From: CAWFGW01 sp963815495
GTDB lineage: Bacteria; Bacteroidota; Bacteroidia; Cytophagales; JAAEPT01
NCBI GenBank assembly: GCA_963815495.1
Contig: CAWFGW010000006.1
Span: 103,433 to 167,432, forward strand
Direction: 5' to 3'
Length of the DNA: 64,000 nt
Shown here: piece after piece, positions 42,703 through 52,591 of the stretch
Position numbering within the stretch: the first letter of the stretch is position 1
How the letters are laid out: every line of letters begins with the position of its first letter
Position numbers and translations under genes: made by a program
The notes under the pieces: generated by a model
Database searches by the model: none
What the model was told of the DNA's origin: nothing
The model's input: only the letters and a program-made list of their open reading frames with translations

Positions 42703-45700
42703 ATGTTAAATAAAATCATACGTTACTTCTTGGAAAACAAGTTAGTAACCATATTAGTCTTGTTATTATTTGTCGGTTGGGGCTTGGTTACCTCGCCTTT
42801 TGGTTGGAAAACAAGTTTTTTACCTTCCGACCCTGTGCCCGTTGATGCCATTCCTGATATTGGAGAAAATCAACAAATTGTGTTTACCCAATGGATGGGA
42901 AGATCTCCACAAGATATTGAAGACCAAATCACTTATCCATTAACAACTTCATTACTTGGAATACCAGGTGTAAAGTCAATCCGATGTTCATCTATATTTG
43001 GAGTTTCTAGTATCTATATCATTTTCAATGAAGATGTTGAGTTTTATTGGTCACGCTCACGTGTATTAGAAAAATTAAATTCATTACCCTCAAATCTATT
43101 ACCCGAAGGAGTAACACCTACATTAGGACCTGACGCAACTGCTCTAGGACAAGTGTTTTGGTATACCATAGAAGGTCGGGATAAAGAAGGGAATCCAACA
43201 GGAGGTTGGGACTTGCATGAAATTAGAAAGGTGCAAGATTTTTATGTGAAGTATGGTTTAAATGGTGTTGAAGGAGTTTCAGAAGTAGCTTCAATTGGTG
43301 GATATGTGCAAGAATACCAAATAGATGTTAATCCTGATGCTTTGCGAGTGTATGATATACCGCTACATAAAGTGATGCAAGCGGTAAAATCATCGAATAG
43401 AGATGTTGGGGCTAAAACCATTGAAATAAATCAGGCGGAATATTTAGTTCGTGGCTTGGGATATATTAAGTCGGTTACTGACATTGAAAAGGCGGTGGTA
43501 TCAGTGGTTGACAATGTGCCTATCAGAATCAAAGACATAGCTATCGTTACGTTAGGTCCAGCAACTAGGAGAGGTTTGTTAGATAAAGATGGGGCAGAAG
43601 TAGTTGGTGGAGTAGTGGTGGCACGTTATGGTTCAAACCCATTAGCAGTTATAAATCATGTAAAAGATAAAATTAAAGATCTTTCGCCTGGCTTACCGAA
43701 AAAAGTATTGAACAATGGCATTGAAAGTCAATTGACTATTGTTCCATTTTATGACAGAACACAACTTATCAATGAAACATTAGGCACACTAGAAGAAGCC
43801 CTTTCGCTTGAAATATTGATTACTATTTTGGTGATTATCGTCATGGTAATGAATCTTCGAGCATCAATCTTAATTGCTAGTTTATTACCTATTGCTGTGT
43901 TGATGGTGTTTATTGCCATGCGATATTTCCATATTGATGCAAATATTGTAGCACTTTCGGGAATTGCCATAGCCATAGGAACGATGGTAGACTTAGGGAT
44001 TGTACTTTCCGAAAATGTTATACAACACTTAGAGAATACACCACCAGAGCAGAAATTAATTGATACAATTTACAATGCTGCGGCAGAGGTGAGTTCTGCA
44101 ATTGTAACGGCAGTTGCTACTACCGTAGTTAGTTTTTTGCCTGTGTTTACGATGGAAGCTGCCGAAGGAAAGTTATTTGGACCTTTGGCATATACAAAAA
44201 CGTTTGCTTTGGTAGCTTCATTGATTGTAGCGTTATTGATTTTGCCAAGTTTTGCGCATTGGTTTTTTGGAATTAAAATCAATAAAAATAGAAGCGGAAT
44301 CATTTTTAATGTACTATTGCTAGTTGTAGGTTTAGCCGCTTCAATTTGGATTTCACTCTGGTCAGGGCTTACGCTAATAGCTTTCGGAATAGCATGGTTT
44401 GTACAGGAGTACAGTTCTAAGAAAAATTGGGTAACAAATAATCTTTCGATAATAGTAGCAGTACTTGCTGTTACTACTTTATTGGCTAATTATTGGATGC
44501 CATTAGGCGCTTCGAAATCGTTGCTCAATAATTTCTTGTTTGTTGCCTTACTTGTTACGTTAGTACTTGGTGCTTTTACTTTATTAGATGTTTATTACAG
44601 AAAAATTTTAGCATGGTGCTTAGCAAATAAAGCCCTTTTTCTAACTATTCCCTCTTCCTTAGTTTTAATGGGACTTTTAATCTGGATAGGCTTTAATTCA
44701 GTATTCGGTTTTGTAGCTACTGGTTTTGATGTTCTAAATATTAATATAAGAACAAGCTCCGTTTGGAGTAGTCTTTCGCACACCTTTCCAGGTACAGGTA
44801 AAGAATTTATGCCTTCCTTAAATGAAGGTAGTTTCTTACTAATGCCAACATCAATGCCACATGCGGGTGTAGAACAAAACAAGAGAGTAGTCCAACAGTT
44901 GGATATGTTATTGGCTAATATTCCTGAAATAGAATTGGTTGTTGGTAAAATGGGTAGAGCAGAAACAGCACTAGATCCAGCTCCAATATCGATGTATGAA
45001 AACGTAGTGAATTACAAACCTGAATACGCTTTAAATAAAAAAGGGCATCGGGAACGATTTAAGACAGATGATGATAACCGATTTGTTTTAACTTCTGGTG
45101 ATACCGTTTCAAACCAAGAAGCATTAGCGCAAGGAATCACAGTTGCTAGTTTAATAGCTGATCCTTCGGGAAGTTATTTTAGGAACTGGCGAGAAGAAGT
45201 TAAAACGCCTGACGACATTTGGAACGAAATAGTAAGGGTAACAAAAATACCAGGGGTGACTTCTGCCCCTAAGCTTCAACCTATTGAAACTAGATTAGTA
45301 ATGCTTCAAACTGGTATGCGAGCACCAATGGGTATTAAGGTGTACGGTCCTGATTTAAAAACTATTGAGGCTTTTGGGATGCAGTTAGAAAGTGTTTTAA
45401 AAGAAGTGCCTTCTGTGAAAAGTGAAGCAGTGTTTGCAGACCGTATAGTTGGGAAACCTTATCTCCATTTAAATATCAATAGAGATGCCATTACTCGATA
45501 TGGACTAACGATAGAAAATGTACAACAAACAATTGAAACCGCTATTGGTGGAATGCAAATTACTTCAACAGTAGAGGGTAGGGAACGATTCCCTGTACGA
45601 GTTCGCTACCCAAGGGAGTTGAGAGAAGACCCTAGTAGTTTGAATAAAATCTATATCCCAACACCAACAGGAGTTCAAGTTCCTTTGGGCGACTTAGTAG

Positions 45701-46503
45701 ATATTGAATATGTACGTGGACCCCAAATGATAAAAAGTGAAAACACCTTTTTGGTGGGCTATGTGCTGTTAGACAAGAAAGATGGCTATGCAGAAGTAGA
45801 TGTAGTGGAAGAAGCACAACGCTTCATTCAGAATAAAATAGACCAAAAAGAACTGGTAGTACCCGCTGGTATTAGCTATAAGTTTTCTGGTAGCTATGAA
45901 AATCAAATAAGAGCAGAAAAACGACTAGCTATTGTTGTACCTCTAGTATTGGCAATCGTGTTCTTAATTCTCTATTTCCAGTTTCGTTCAGTAACAACAT
46001 CCCTCATGATTTTCACCAGTATATCGGTAGCCTGTAGTGGTGGTTTTATTATGCTATGGCTATGGGGTGTCCCTTGGTTTTGCAATTTCGAACTGTTCGG
46101 AACTAATATGCGAGATTTATTTCAAATGCACCCCATTAACCTCAGTGTGGCTGTTTGGGTAGGTTTCATTGCCTTGTTTGGTTTAGCGACTGATGATGGC
46201 GTATTGATGGGAACTTATTTAACCCAAACCTTTAAAGATCATAAACTCACCTCTATAGAAGAAATTAGAAAAGCTTCAATAGATGGGGGGCACAGAAGAA
46301 TTAAAGCTTGTGTGATGACTACTACAACCACAATTATTGCCCTATTACCCATCTTTACTTCAACAGGTAGAGGTTCAGACATTATGATTCCGATGGCAAT
46401 TCCTGCTTTCGGAGGAATGATCATCGATATTAGCTCGTACTTTATTGTACCAGTTTTATTTGCGCTTAGAGAAGAATGGAAATTTAAAAAAGCATTGAAA
46501 TGA
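42703..46503 (+). CDS. cusA: CusA/CzcA-type heavy-metal RND efflux transporter
   Basis: A 1266-residue inner-membrane proton-driven pump of the HME-RND family. The opening FLENKLVTILVL and VPVDAIPDIGENQQIVFTQW match CusA; the central helix GIAIAIGTMVDLGIVLSENVI contains the proton-relay Asp; and the C-terminal half has FALFGLATDDGVLMGTYL-type transmembrane charges. Compared with the roughly 1040-residue E. coli CusA it has an added multi-helix insertion near residues 520-660, as in other Bacteroidota homologues. It likely exports Cu(I)/Ag(I) with the CusC and CusB homologues encoded next. Its end overlaps the cusC start (ATGA). Confidence 0.93.
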   Translation: MLNKIIRYFLENKLVTILVLLLFVGWGLVTSPFGWKTSFLPSDPVPVDAIPDIGENQQIVFTQWMGRSPQDIEDQITYPLTTSLLGIPGVKSIRCSSIFGVSSIYIIFNEDVEFYWSRSRVLEKLNSLPSNLLPEGVTPTLGPDATALGQVFWYTIEGRDKEGNPTGGWDLHEIRKVQDFYVKYGLNGVEGVSEVASIGGYVQEYQIDVNPDALRVYDIPLHKVMQAVKSSNRDVGAKTIEINQAEYLVRGLGYIKSVTDIEKAVVSVVDNVPIRIKDIAIVTLGPATRRGLLDKDGAEVVGGVVVARYGSNPLAVINHVKDKIKDLSPGLPKKVLNNGIESQLTIVPFYDRTQLINETLGTLEEALSLEILITILVIIVMVMNLRASILIASLLPIAVLMVFIAMRYFHIDANIVALSGIAIAIGTMVDLGIVLSENVIQHLENTPPEQKLIDTIYNAAAEVSSAIVTAVATTVVSFLPVFTMEAAEGKLFGPLAYTKTFALVASLIVALLILPSFAHWFFGIKINKNRSGIIFNVLLLVVGLAASIWISLWSGLTLIAFGIAWFVQEYSSKKNWVTNNLSIIVAVLAVTTLLANYWMPLGASKSLLNNFLFVALLVTLVLGAFTLLDVYYRKILAWCLANKALFLTIPSSLVLMGLLIWIGFNSVFGFVATGFDVLNINIRTSSVWSSLSHTFPGTGKEFMPSLNEGSFLLMPTSMPHAGVEQNKRVVQQLDMLLANIPEIELVVGKMGRAETALDPAPISMYENVVNYKPEYALNKKGHRERFKTDDDNRFVLTSGDTVSNQEALAQGITVASLIADPSGSYFRNWREEVKTPDDIWNEIVRVTKIPGVTSAPKLQPIETRLVMLQTGMRAPMGIKVYGPDLKTIEAFGMQLESVLKEVPSVKSEAVFADRIVGKPYLHLNINRDAITRYGLTIENVQQTIETAIGGMQITSTVEGRERFPVRVRYPRELREDPSSLNKIYIPTPTGVQVPLGDLVDIEYVRGPQMIKSENTFLVGYVLLDKKDGYAEVDVVEEAQRFIQNKIDQKELVVPAGISYKFSGSYENQIRAEKRLAIVVPLVLAIVFLILYFQFRSVTTSLMIFTSISVACSGGFIMLWLWGVPWFCNFELFGTNMRDLFQMHPINLSVAVWVGFIALFGLATDDGVLMGTYLTQTFKDHKLTSIEEIRKASIDGGHRRIKACVMTTTTTIIALLPIFTSTGRGSDIMIPMAIPAFGGMIIDISSYFIVPVLFALREEWKFKKALK

Positions 46504-47723
46504 GATATCTAATTCACATACTACTTATTGGTGTTTCGGGTATTTTAAATGCCCAAACCCTTGACGATTACTTAAAAGAGGCAGCGGAAAACAATCCCAA
46601 CTTAAAAGCTTCTTATACTGAGTTTGAAATGGCAGTTCAACGTGTAGCACAGGTAAACGCTTTACCAGATCCAACACTGTCTTTTGGTGTGTTTGTGAGT
46701 CCAATAGAAACACGTATTGGACCACAAAGAGCTAGAATTTCACTGAGCCAGATGTTTCCCTGGTTTGGAACATTAAAGGCTAAGGAAGATGTAGCTAGTT
46801 TACTTGCAGAAGCGAAATATCAAGAATTCTTGAATACAAAAAACGAACTGTATTTGAATGTAAAAAAGGCGTTTTACCCGATAGTAGAATTAAGGGAAAT
46901 GATTCGCTTACAAGAAGAGAATATCACTTTGCTTATTTCGACTAAAGAATTGGCTTTAAGTTCCTTCTCAAGTGGAAAAGGAGCTATGGTGGATGTGTTA
47001 AGGGTAGAAATTATGATTGAAGATTTAGAAACAGAAATCCGAATACTTCAAGATAAAATAAAACCTTTAACAGCCGTTTTTAATTCGCTTCTTAACAAAC
47101 CTGAAAATGCTATTGTAGTAACGGAAATTGTTAAAAAACCTTTGCTGACAAATGAATATCAAAGGGATAGTTTACTCACACAGAATATTCAGTTAAAAGC
47201 GATAGATGCTCAGTTACATGCTGCGGAAGCCAATGAAATAGTATCGAAGAAAAAAGGGTTACCGCAATTTGGTGTTGGGCTTGATTATGCCATAGTCGGA
47301 AAAAGGACTGATATGGATGTTTCAGGTAACGGGAAAAATGCTTTTATGCCCATGATAACGATGAGTCTACCGATTTTCAGAGGGAAGTACAATGCCTCAA
47401 ACAAGGAGGCGGAATTAATGAAGTCTGCAATTACTTACAAAAAAGAAAACCTGCAAAACAACCTTCTTTCAACCTATGAGATAGCACGTTATGAAATGGA
47501 GAAGAGCATTCAACAAATTGATTTAAATGAAAAACAATTGGAGAAAACGGATCAGGTTTTAACACTGCTATATACTTCATTTAGTAATTCAGGGAAAGAT
47601 TTTGTGGAGATTCTACGAATACAACAACAATTATTGAAATACGAAATGGCAAATGCCACAGCCATGAAAAACTATTATGTAGCATTGGCGCAATTAGATT
47701 ATTTAATTTCTAAATCAGAATAA
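46500..47723 (+). CDS. cusC: TolC-family outer-membrane efflux protein
   Basis: A 407-residue outer-membrane channel component. Signal peptide HILLIGVSGILNAQ, then paired TolC-type coiled-coil helices (LDDYLKEAAENNPNLKASYTEFEMAVQRV and its later counterpart QQQLLKYEMANATAMKNYYVALAQLDYLIS). It couples CusA and CusB to the outer membrane for metal export. Start overlaps the cusA stop by four bases, so translation is coupled. Length is usual for this family. Confidence 0.9.
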   Translation: MRYLIHILLIGVSGILNAQTLDDYLKEAAENNPNLKASYTEFEMAVQRVAQVNALPDPTLSFGVFVSPIETRIGPQRARISLSQMFPWFGTLKAKEDVASLLAEAKYQEFLNTKNELYLNVKKAFYPIVELREMIRLQEENITLLISTKELALSSFSSGKGAMVDVLRVEIMIEDLETEIRILQDKIKPLTAVFNSLLNKPENAIVVTEIVKKPLLTNEYQRDSLLTQNIQLKAIDAQLHAAEANEIVSKKKGLPQFGVGLDYAIVGKRTDMDVSGNGKNAFMPMITMSLPIFRGKYNASNKEAELMKSAITYKKENLQNNLLSTYEIARYEMEKSIQQIDLNEKQLEKTDQVLTLLYTSFSNSGKDFVEILRIQQQLLKYEMANATAMKNYYVALAQLDYLISKSE

Positions 47724-47777
47724 AGTGAAATGGGAGAAGCGGACTCCATATCACCTTTAATTAAAACATATAATCAC

Positions 47778-49565
47778 ATGAAAAACATTAATAAACAAAC
47801 GATACTATTCATTCTATCAGCCCTCATAATAGGCGTTGGTTTAGGATACTTTCTTTTTGGTGGAAATACTGCTACCGAAACTGTGCATGCTCATATATCC
47901 GAATCAAAAAACGAAACATGGACATGTAGTATGCACCCTCAAATTAGACAAGCAGAACCAGGTCAATGCCCATTGTGTGGTATGGACTTAATCCCAGTGA
48001 ATTCAGAATCAAATGAAAATGAAAACCCAATGGAGGTTAAGATGTCGCCAACAGCTATGCAATTAGCAAGTGTACAAACAGCAGTTGTTACAAAAGAACT
48101 CCCTTTTAAGGAAATTAGATTGAATGGTAAAATTCAAGCCGATGAACGAAAGAGTGTTGCTCAAACGGCTCATATCAGTGGTCGTATAGAACAATTATTT
48201 ATTAATTATACGGGTGAGTATATTACAAAAGGACAAATAATTGGTTCCATCTACTCTCCAGAGCTCGTTTCTGCACAAGAAGAATTATTTCAAGCAAATA
48301 AAATGAAAGCGTCCAATCCTTCTCTTTTTAATGCTGCAAAAGAAAAATTAAAAAACTGGAAACTTACAGATAAACAAATCAGTGACTTATTAGAGTCAGG
48401 TAAGATAAAAGAAATCTTTTCAGTTTATGCTGACAAAAGTGGGGTTGTCATCAATAAGAAAGTGAATCAGGGTGATTATATAAAACAAGGAGCTGTTTTA
48501 TATGAGGTGGCGGATTTAACTTCATTATGGGTGTTTTTCGATGTATATGAAAGTGATTTGTCTTTTGTAAAAAAAGGGAATGAAGTAGAGTATTCAATTC
48601 AATCTTTTCCAGGCGAAAAGTTTAAAGGTATAGTGAGTTTTATAGATCCTGTAATTAACCCCAAAACAAGAGTTGCCAAAGCACGACTTGACATCAATAA
48701 TAAAAGTTCACGATTTAAGCCTGAAATGTTTGTGTCAGGAATTTTAAAAAATGCACTTAATGGTGCAAAATCGACTATTGTAATTCCAAAAACAGCCGTC
48801 ATGTGGACAGGAGAAAAATCTGTAGTCTATGTAAAATCGAGTAATCAAAAAGGAGTTAACTTCCTATTGAGAGAGGTCGTTTTAGGGCCTTCATTAGGAA
48901 ATAGTTTTATAATCAACAAAGGCTTAGAAGAAGGAGAAGAAATCGCTATAAACGGCACATTTAGTATTGATGCTGCTGCTCAGTTGGCTGGAAAACCAAG
49001 TATGATGAATCCTGAAGGTGGGGCTGTTATGACAGGGCATAATCATGGTGGTACGACTCCATCAAATGGTAATGATCACTCTGGTCACTCTAAGTCTGTT
49101 GCAGTAAGTAAAGATGTTAAAGAAGCTATGCAGCCTTTATTTGATTCATATTTTCAACTAAAAGAGGCTCTTGTAAATGATGATTTTGAAGAAGCTATTA
49201 AGGCTGCTAGGGGATATCAAATAATAGTAAGCAAAATCAATATGTCAATTTTTAAGGGGGAAGCACATAATGTGTGGATGAAGCATAGCACCAAAGCAAA
49301 GTCTGCTGTTAATGAAATGTTAAAATCGAAAGACCTTGCGTCTACTAGGAAACACTTTGTGGTTCTTTCTGAACAAATGGTTATGATAGCCAAAACTTTT
49401 AAACCAACTAAAAATACCCTCTATATACAACATTGTCCAATGGCAAATGAAGATAATGGAGCTGAGTGGTTGAGTACAGAAAAGGAAATCAAAAACCCAT
49501 ATTTCGGTGCTTCAATGCTTAAATGTGGGGAAGTGGAACAAGAGATTAATAACGTTCAAAAATAA
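47778..49565 (+). CDS. cusB: CusB-type periplasmic adaptor with heavy-metal-binding and DUF3347 domains
   Basis: About 595 residues from MKNINKQ; an upstream ATG at 47730 adds 16 residues before the membrane anchor and is less likely. In order: membrane anchor (TILFILSALIIGVGLGYFLF), heavy-metal-binding domain (TCSMHPQIRQ ... CPLCGMDLIP, about 45-75), membrane-fusion-protein core with barrel-sandwich hybrid and beta-barrel (about 90-400), a His-rich linker (HNHGGTTPSNGNDHSGHS) and a C-terminal DUF3347 domain (about 430-590, with HCPMANEDNGAEW and MLKCGEV). The two end domains probably bind Cu/Ag and hand it to CusA. Confidence 0.9.
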   Translation: MKNINKQTILFILSALIIGVGLGYFLFGGNTATETVHAHISESKNETWTCSMHPQIRQAEPGQCPLCGMDLIPVNSESNENENPMEVKMSPTAMQLASVQTAVVTKELPFKEIRLNGKIQADERKSVAQTAHISGRIEQLFINYTGEYITKGQIIGSIYSPELVSAQEELFQANKMKASNPSLFNAAKEKLKNWKLTDKQISDLLESGKIKEIFSVYADKSGVVINKKVNQGDYIKQGAVLYEVADLTSLWVFFDVYESDLSFVKKGNEVEYSIQSFPGEKFKGIVSFIDPVINPKTRVAKARLDINNKSSRFKPEMFVSGILKNALNGAKSTIVIPKTAVMWTGEKSVVYVKSSNQKGVNFLLREVVLGPSLGNSFIINKGLEEGEEIAINGTFSIDAAAQLAGKPSMMNPEGGAVMTGHNHGGTTPSNGNDHSGHSKSVAVSKDVKEAMQPLFDSYFQLKEALVNDDFEEAIKAARGYQIIVSKINMSIFKGEAHNVWMKHSTKAKSAVNEMLKSKDLASTRKHFVVLSEQMVMIAKTFKPTKNTLYIQHCPMANEDNGAEWLSTEKEIKNPYFGASMLKCGEVEQEINNVQK

Positions 49566-49570
49566 ATATC

Positions 49571-50017
49571 ATGAAGAAAAAAACATTAATAATTATCACA
49601 GTTTTCTTCTTTATTCTGAGTAAAGGAATGGCTCAGCATAATCATGGAGGAGATGATCATAGCAGTCATTCTCATGAGGAAAACACTGTAATGAGAGGCC
49701 CAAATGGCGGTGAAATAAAACAAGTCAATAAGTACAAAATAGAAATTATAGCGGAATTATTTTATGCAAAGGATCAACTCAAGATATTTCTATATAAGAA
49801 AAACATGAAGCCATTAAATGGAAATGATATTAAGGGGAAAATAGCAATAGAATTCCATGATGGAACTAAAGAAGAATATGAATTAGAATTAAGGAATAAT
49901 AATTCGTTGGTAGGTCAATTGAGTAAAACAGACGGTTTTCATGCAATAGTTGAAATAACTATTGATGGAAAAAAAGAAATACTTGAGTTCCATAATAAAG
50001 GTTTAGAAACAAATTAA
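49571..50017 (+). CDS. His-rich exported protein of the efflux operon
   Basis: A 148-residue secreted protein. Signal peptide IIITVFFFILSKGMAQ, then a metal-binding-like His-rich stretch (HNHGGDDHSSHSHEE), then the segment RGPNGGEIKQVNKYKIEIIAEL and a beta-sandwich-like body. Similar PNGG proteins occur with CusB-type adaptors. It may serve as a periplasmic copper/silver buffer. It starts five bases after cusB ends. Confidence 0.75.
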   Translation: MKKKTLIIITVFFFILSKGMAQHNHGGDDHSSHSHEENTVMRGPNGGEIKQVNKYKIEIIAELFYAKDQLKIFLYKKNMKPLNGNDIKGKIAIEFHDGTKEEYELELRNNNSLVGQLSKTDGFHAIVEITIDGKKEILEFHNKGLETN

Positions 50018-50029
50018 AAAATAAATAAC

Positions 50030-50434
50030 ATGAAGAAGAAAGTAGTAAAAATCGGGTTATTAAGTGCCTTACTATTAGGTAGTATAAGTTCATTTGTTCA
50101 TGCAGAACATCCTACTGCAATTGAACATGGAAAACACAAAACAGAAACTTTTAAAGTTTATGGCAATTGTGGAATGTGTGAAAAAACCATAGAAGGATCG
50201 CTAAAAAATGTGAAAGGGATTGATAAAGCAGACTGGAACAAAGAAACGAAAATGATGGAAGTAACCTTTGATCCAGAAGTGATTACCCTAACAGAAATCA
50301 AACAAAAAATTGCCGATGTAGGCTATGATACAGATGAAGTAAGAGCAACTGATAAGGCTTACAAGGGTTTACCTGGTTGTTGTCAATATGAAAGACCTGA
50401 GAATAATGAGGATCACCATAATCATCAACATTAA
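50030..50434 (+). CDS. Periplasmic heavy-metal-associated (HMA) domain protein
   Basis: A 134-residue exported metallochaperone-like protein. Signal peptide GLLSALLLGSISSFVHA, followed by one HMA domain (about 38-105) with the metal motif GNCGMCEKTIEGSLKNVKGI, whose CxxC is GMC-flanked (C48 and C51 region). A second Cys pair (GCCQYE) and a His-rich tail (DHHNHQH) follow. It probably carries Cu(I)/Ag(I) in the periplasm to the adaptor or pump. Confidence 0.88.
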   Translation: MKKKVVKIGLLSALLLGSISSFVHAEHPTAIEHGKHKTETFKVYGNCGMCEKTIEGSLKNVKGIDKADWNKETKMMEVTFDPEVITLTEIKQKIADVGYDTDEVRATDKAYKGLPGCCQYERPENNEDHHNHQH

Positions 50435-50443
50435 AAATTAAGC

Positions 50444-50572
50444 ATGAAAAGTTGCTGCAAAACAGAGAATCAATCCTCACTCTCTAAACTCATGTTTTGG
50501 GTAAAGAGAATTATTTGGTTCTCTATTGCTGTAATTCTTCTTTTAATATTAGCAAATCAATTTATTAAGTAA
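50444..50572 (+). CDS. 42-residue CC-motif single-pass membrane peptide
   Basis: A short frame between the HMA and DUF3347 genes, ten bases after the former. It encodes MKSCCKTENQSS, a basic/aromatic stretch (MFWVKRIIW) and a hydrophobic helix (IAVILLLILANQFI) ending in K. The Cys-Cys pair near the N-terminus suggests metal binding at the inner face of the membrane. Operon position and clean composition support a real gene. No family name known to me. Confidence 0.65.
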   Translation: MKSCCKTENQSSLSKLMFWVKRIIWFSIAVILLLILANQFIK

Positions 50573-50588
50573 CTAAAAACAAAAAAAA

Positions 50589-51221
50589 ATGAAAACTAAT
50601 CAAATCAAAATTTATGCACTTGCATTTGCAGGAAGCTTATTTCTAGCTAGTTGTGGAAATAGTAGTAATACAGAAAACCATAATGACATGAGTCATGAAC
50701 ACAACGAAGGTATGGATCATGACCATGGTTCTCATCAGCACTCTGAATCAAATGAAAGAGAAGTTTCTTCAAATTCAGGTGATTTAAAGGGTGATTTAAC
50801 CTCCATTATGTCCTCTTATTTTTCCTTGAATGAATCTTTGGTGAAAGATAATGCTTCATCAGCAGCTAAAAGTTCGGAAAATCTTGTAGAAGCTTTAAAA
50901 GTATTCAAAGCAGAAGGGTTAACCGAAAAAGCACAAAATGAGGTAAACGAAATACTGGAGAGTGCCACAGAAAATGCAGAACACATAGCAAAAAATGCTA
51001 GTGAAATTGACCATCAAAGAGAACATTTGGTTTCATTAAGTATAGACATAAAAGACCTCATTGCTGTCATTGGAACTTCTCAGAAGTTATACGAAGATTT
51101 CTGTCCGATGGCTAATAACAATGAAGGAGCTATTTGGATCAGTAACAAAGAAGAAATTAGTAATCCATATATGGGAAGCAGTATGCCAAAATGCGGTAAA
51201 GTAAATCGAGTTATTGAATAA
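50589..51221 (+). CDS. DUF3347 lipoprotein
   Basis: A 210-residue lipoprotein (lipobox LASC, Cys about 22) with a His/Met-rich segment (HNDMSHEHNEGMDHDHGSHQH) and a DUF3347 domain (about 65-205; FCPMANNNEGAIW and MPKCGKV). The same domain closes the CusB protein upstream, so the operon carries DUF3347 twice. It likely binds copper or silver in the periplasm. Its stop overlaps the next start (TAATG). Confidence 0.88.
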   Translation: MKTNQIKIYALAFAGSLFLASCGNSSNTENHNDMSHEHNEGMDHDHGSHQHSESNEREVSSNSGDLKGDLTSIMSSYFSLNESLVKDNASSAAKSSENLVEALKVFKAEGLTEKAQNEVNEILESATENAEHIAKNASEIDHQREHLVSLSIDIKDLIAVIGTSQKLYEDFCPMANNNEGAIWISNKEEISNPYMGSSMPKCGKVNRVIE

Positions 51222-51673
51222 TGAAGAAAACACTCAAATGGTTTTTTATTGTTGGTTTGATCACATTGGTCGGGATACAATTTATCCCGGCTGATACCAA
51301 CCAACAAGATGGTATCCCTGAAACAGATATAAGATATGTTTATGACGTGCCTGAAAAAGTCATGAATATGCTGGAAACATCATGTTACGACTGTCATAGC
51401 AATAACACCAATTACCCCTGGTACAGCAAGGTTCAGCCTGTTCGATTACTTATGGATAAACACATACGTGAAGGAAAAGCAGAATTGAACTTTAGTGAGT
51501 TTGGCAACTATTCCGACAGGATGAAAAGAAACAAAATGCAGTCTATTGGTAGCCAGGTAGAAGATGGTGAAATGCCCTTGCCTTCTTATTTAATGATGCA
51601 CGATGAAGCAAAAATATCTAATAGCGACAAGGAAGGATTAGCAGTATTCCTAAACAACCTAGCTAAAGATTGA
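51221..51673 (+). CDS. Haem-binding-domain (Haem_bd) protein
   Basis: A 150-residue protein anchored by an N-terminal helix (WFFIVGLITLVGIQFI). It contains a single c-type haem motif CYDCHSNNTNYPWYSKVQPV (CxxCH), characteristic of the Haem_bd domain family. A downstream Met-rich stretch (MPLPSYLMMHDEA) could provide the second haem ligand. It may be an electron-transfer partner in copper stress, for example for the multicopper oxidase. It starts on the stop of the DUF3347 gene. Confidence 0.85.
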   Translation: MKKTLKWFFIVGLITLVGIQFIPADTNQQDGIPETDIRYVYDVPEKVMNMLETSCYDCHSNNTNYPWYSKVQPVRLLMDKHIREGKAELNFSEFGNYSDRMKRNKMQSIGSQVEDGEMPLPSYLMMHDEAKISNSDKEGLAVFLNNLAKD

Positions 51674-51729
51674 AAATCAAATACTTTAGCACCATAGATA
51701 TAATTTAGAATCTCATAATTCTGGTAAAT

Positions 51730-52533
51730 ATGCCACAAACAAAAAAAAGGCAATTATTAAAAATAATTATCATCTCTACTTTCGGGGGGGCAGCAGTTTT
51801 CTATTTTCTTGTCCACCCTTTTGCTATGATATTGGACAGTATTCAGAATCCTGATACTCCCTTCAATTTCTCACTATTATTGAATATAATCAAATCTCAT
51901 TTGAGTGAATCTTTTACTTATAGTATGTTGAGTATGAGTATATCATATATTGTTTTTGGGGGAATCTTAGGGATGATTTTGGGATTATTGCAAATTAACC
52001 TAAATAAAAAAAGTGCAACAATTGAAAAGCAAAAAAACACCCTCAACAGGAATATTTTAACATTAATCAAAGAGGGCGAAGGTAAATATGTAGAGTTCAA
52101 ATCATCCTTACGGTATGATTATCGTCAAAATTCAATAAACAAAGAATTAGAGTTTGTAATCTTAAAAACCATAACTGGTTTTATGAATGCTAACGGGGGT
52201 AGTTTAATAATTGGCGTAGATGATAATGGAAATATATTAGGCTTAAAAAATGACTATCTGTCTCTCAAACAAAAAAATAAGGATGGCTTCGAACTCAAAA
52301 TATTTCAATTGATGACAGAATATATTGATAGTCATGCAAGCTTTAAAATCAATGTCTCTTTTTATGAATTTGATGGGAACGAAATCTGTTTGGTTGATAT
52401 TGAAAAATCTTCTTCTCCTGTCTATCTTTCAAAAGAAAAAAATAACCCCGTTTTTTATGTAAGAAAGGGCAACGCTACTTACCCTCTTTCAGTCAAAGAT
52501 GCAATTACATATATACAAGAACAGATTTTATAA
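51730..52533 (+). CDS. Membrane-anchored AlbA_2 (Schlafen-like) domain protein
   Basis: A 267-residue protein with two transmembrane helices (about 12-35 and 60-88), a short coiled segment, and an AlbA_2 domain (about 115-260). Typical marks are EGKYVEFKSSLRYD, FMNANGGSLIIGVDDNGNILGL and FYVRKGNATYPL. AlbA_2/Schlafen domains bind nucleic acid or nucleotides, and are often in regulatory or defence proteins. Its place between copper genes is unexpected; it has its own 56-base gap upstream and may be an insertion or a regulator. Confidence 0.83.
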   Translation: MPQTKKRQLLKIIIISTFGGAAVFYFLVHPFAMILDSIQNPDTPFNFSLLLNIIKSHLSESFTYSMLSMSISYIVFGGILGMILGLLQINLNKKSATIEKQKNTLNRNILTLIKEGEGKYVEFKSSLRYDYRQNSINKELEFVILKTITGFMNANGGSLIIGVDDNGNILGLKNDYLSLKQKNKDGFELKIFQLMTEYIDSHASFKINVSFYEFDGNEICLVDIEKSSSPVYLSKEKNNPVFYVRKGNATYPLSVKDAITYIQEQIL

Positions 52534-52591
52534 CATATTTTTGTGTAAAAAGTATGAGCAACAACACCCTATGACAGTCTAAAGTTTTGAA

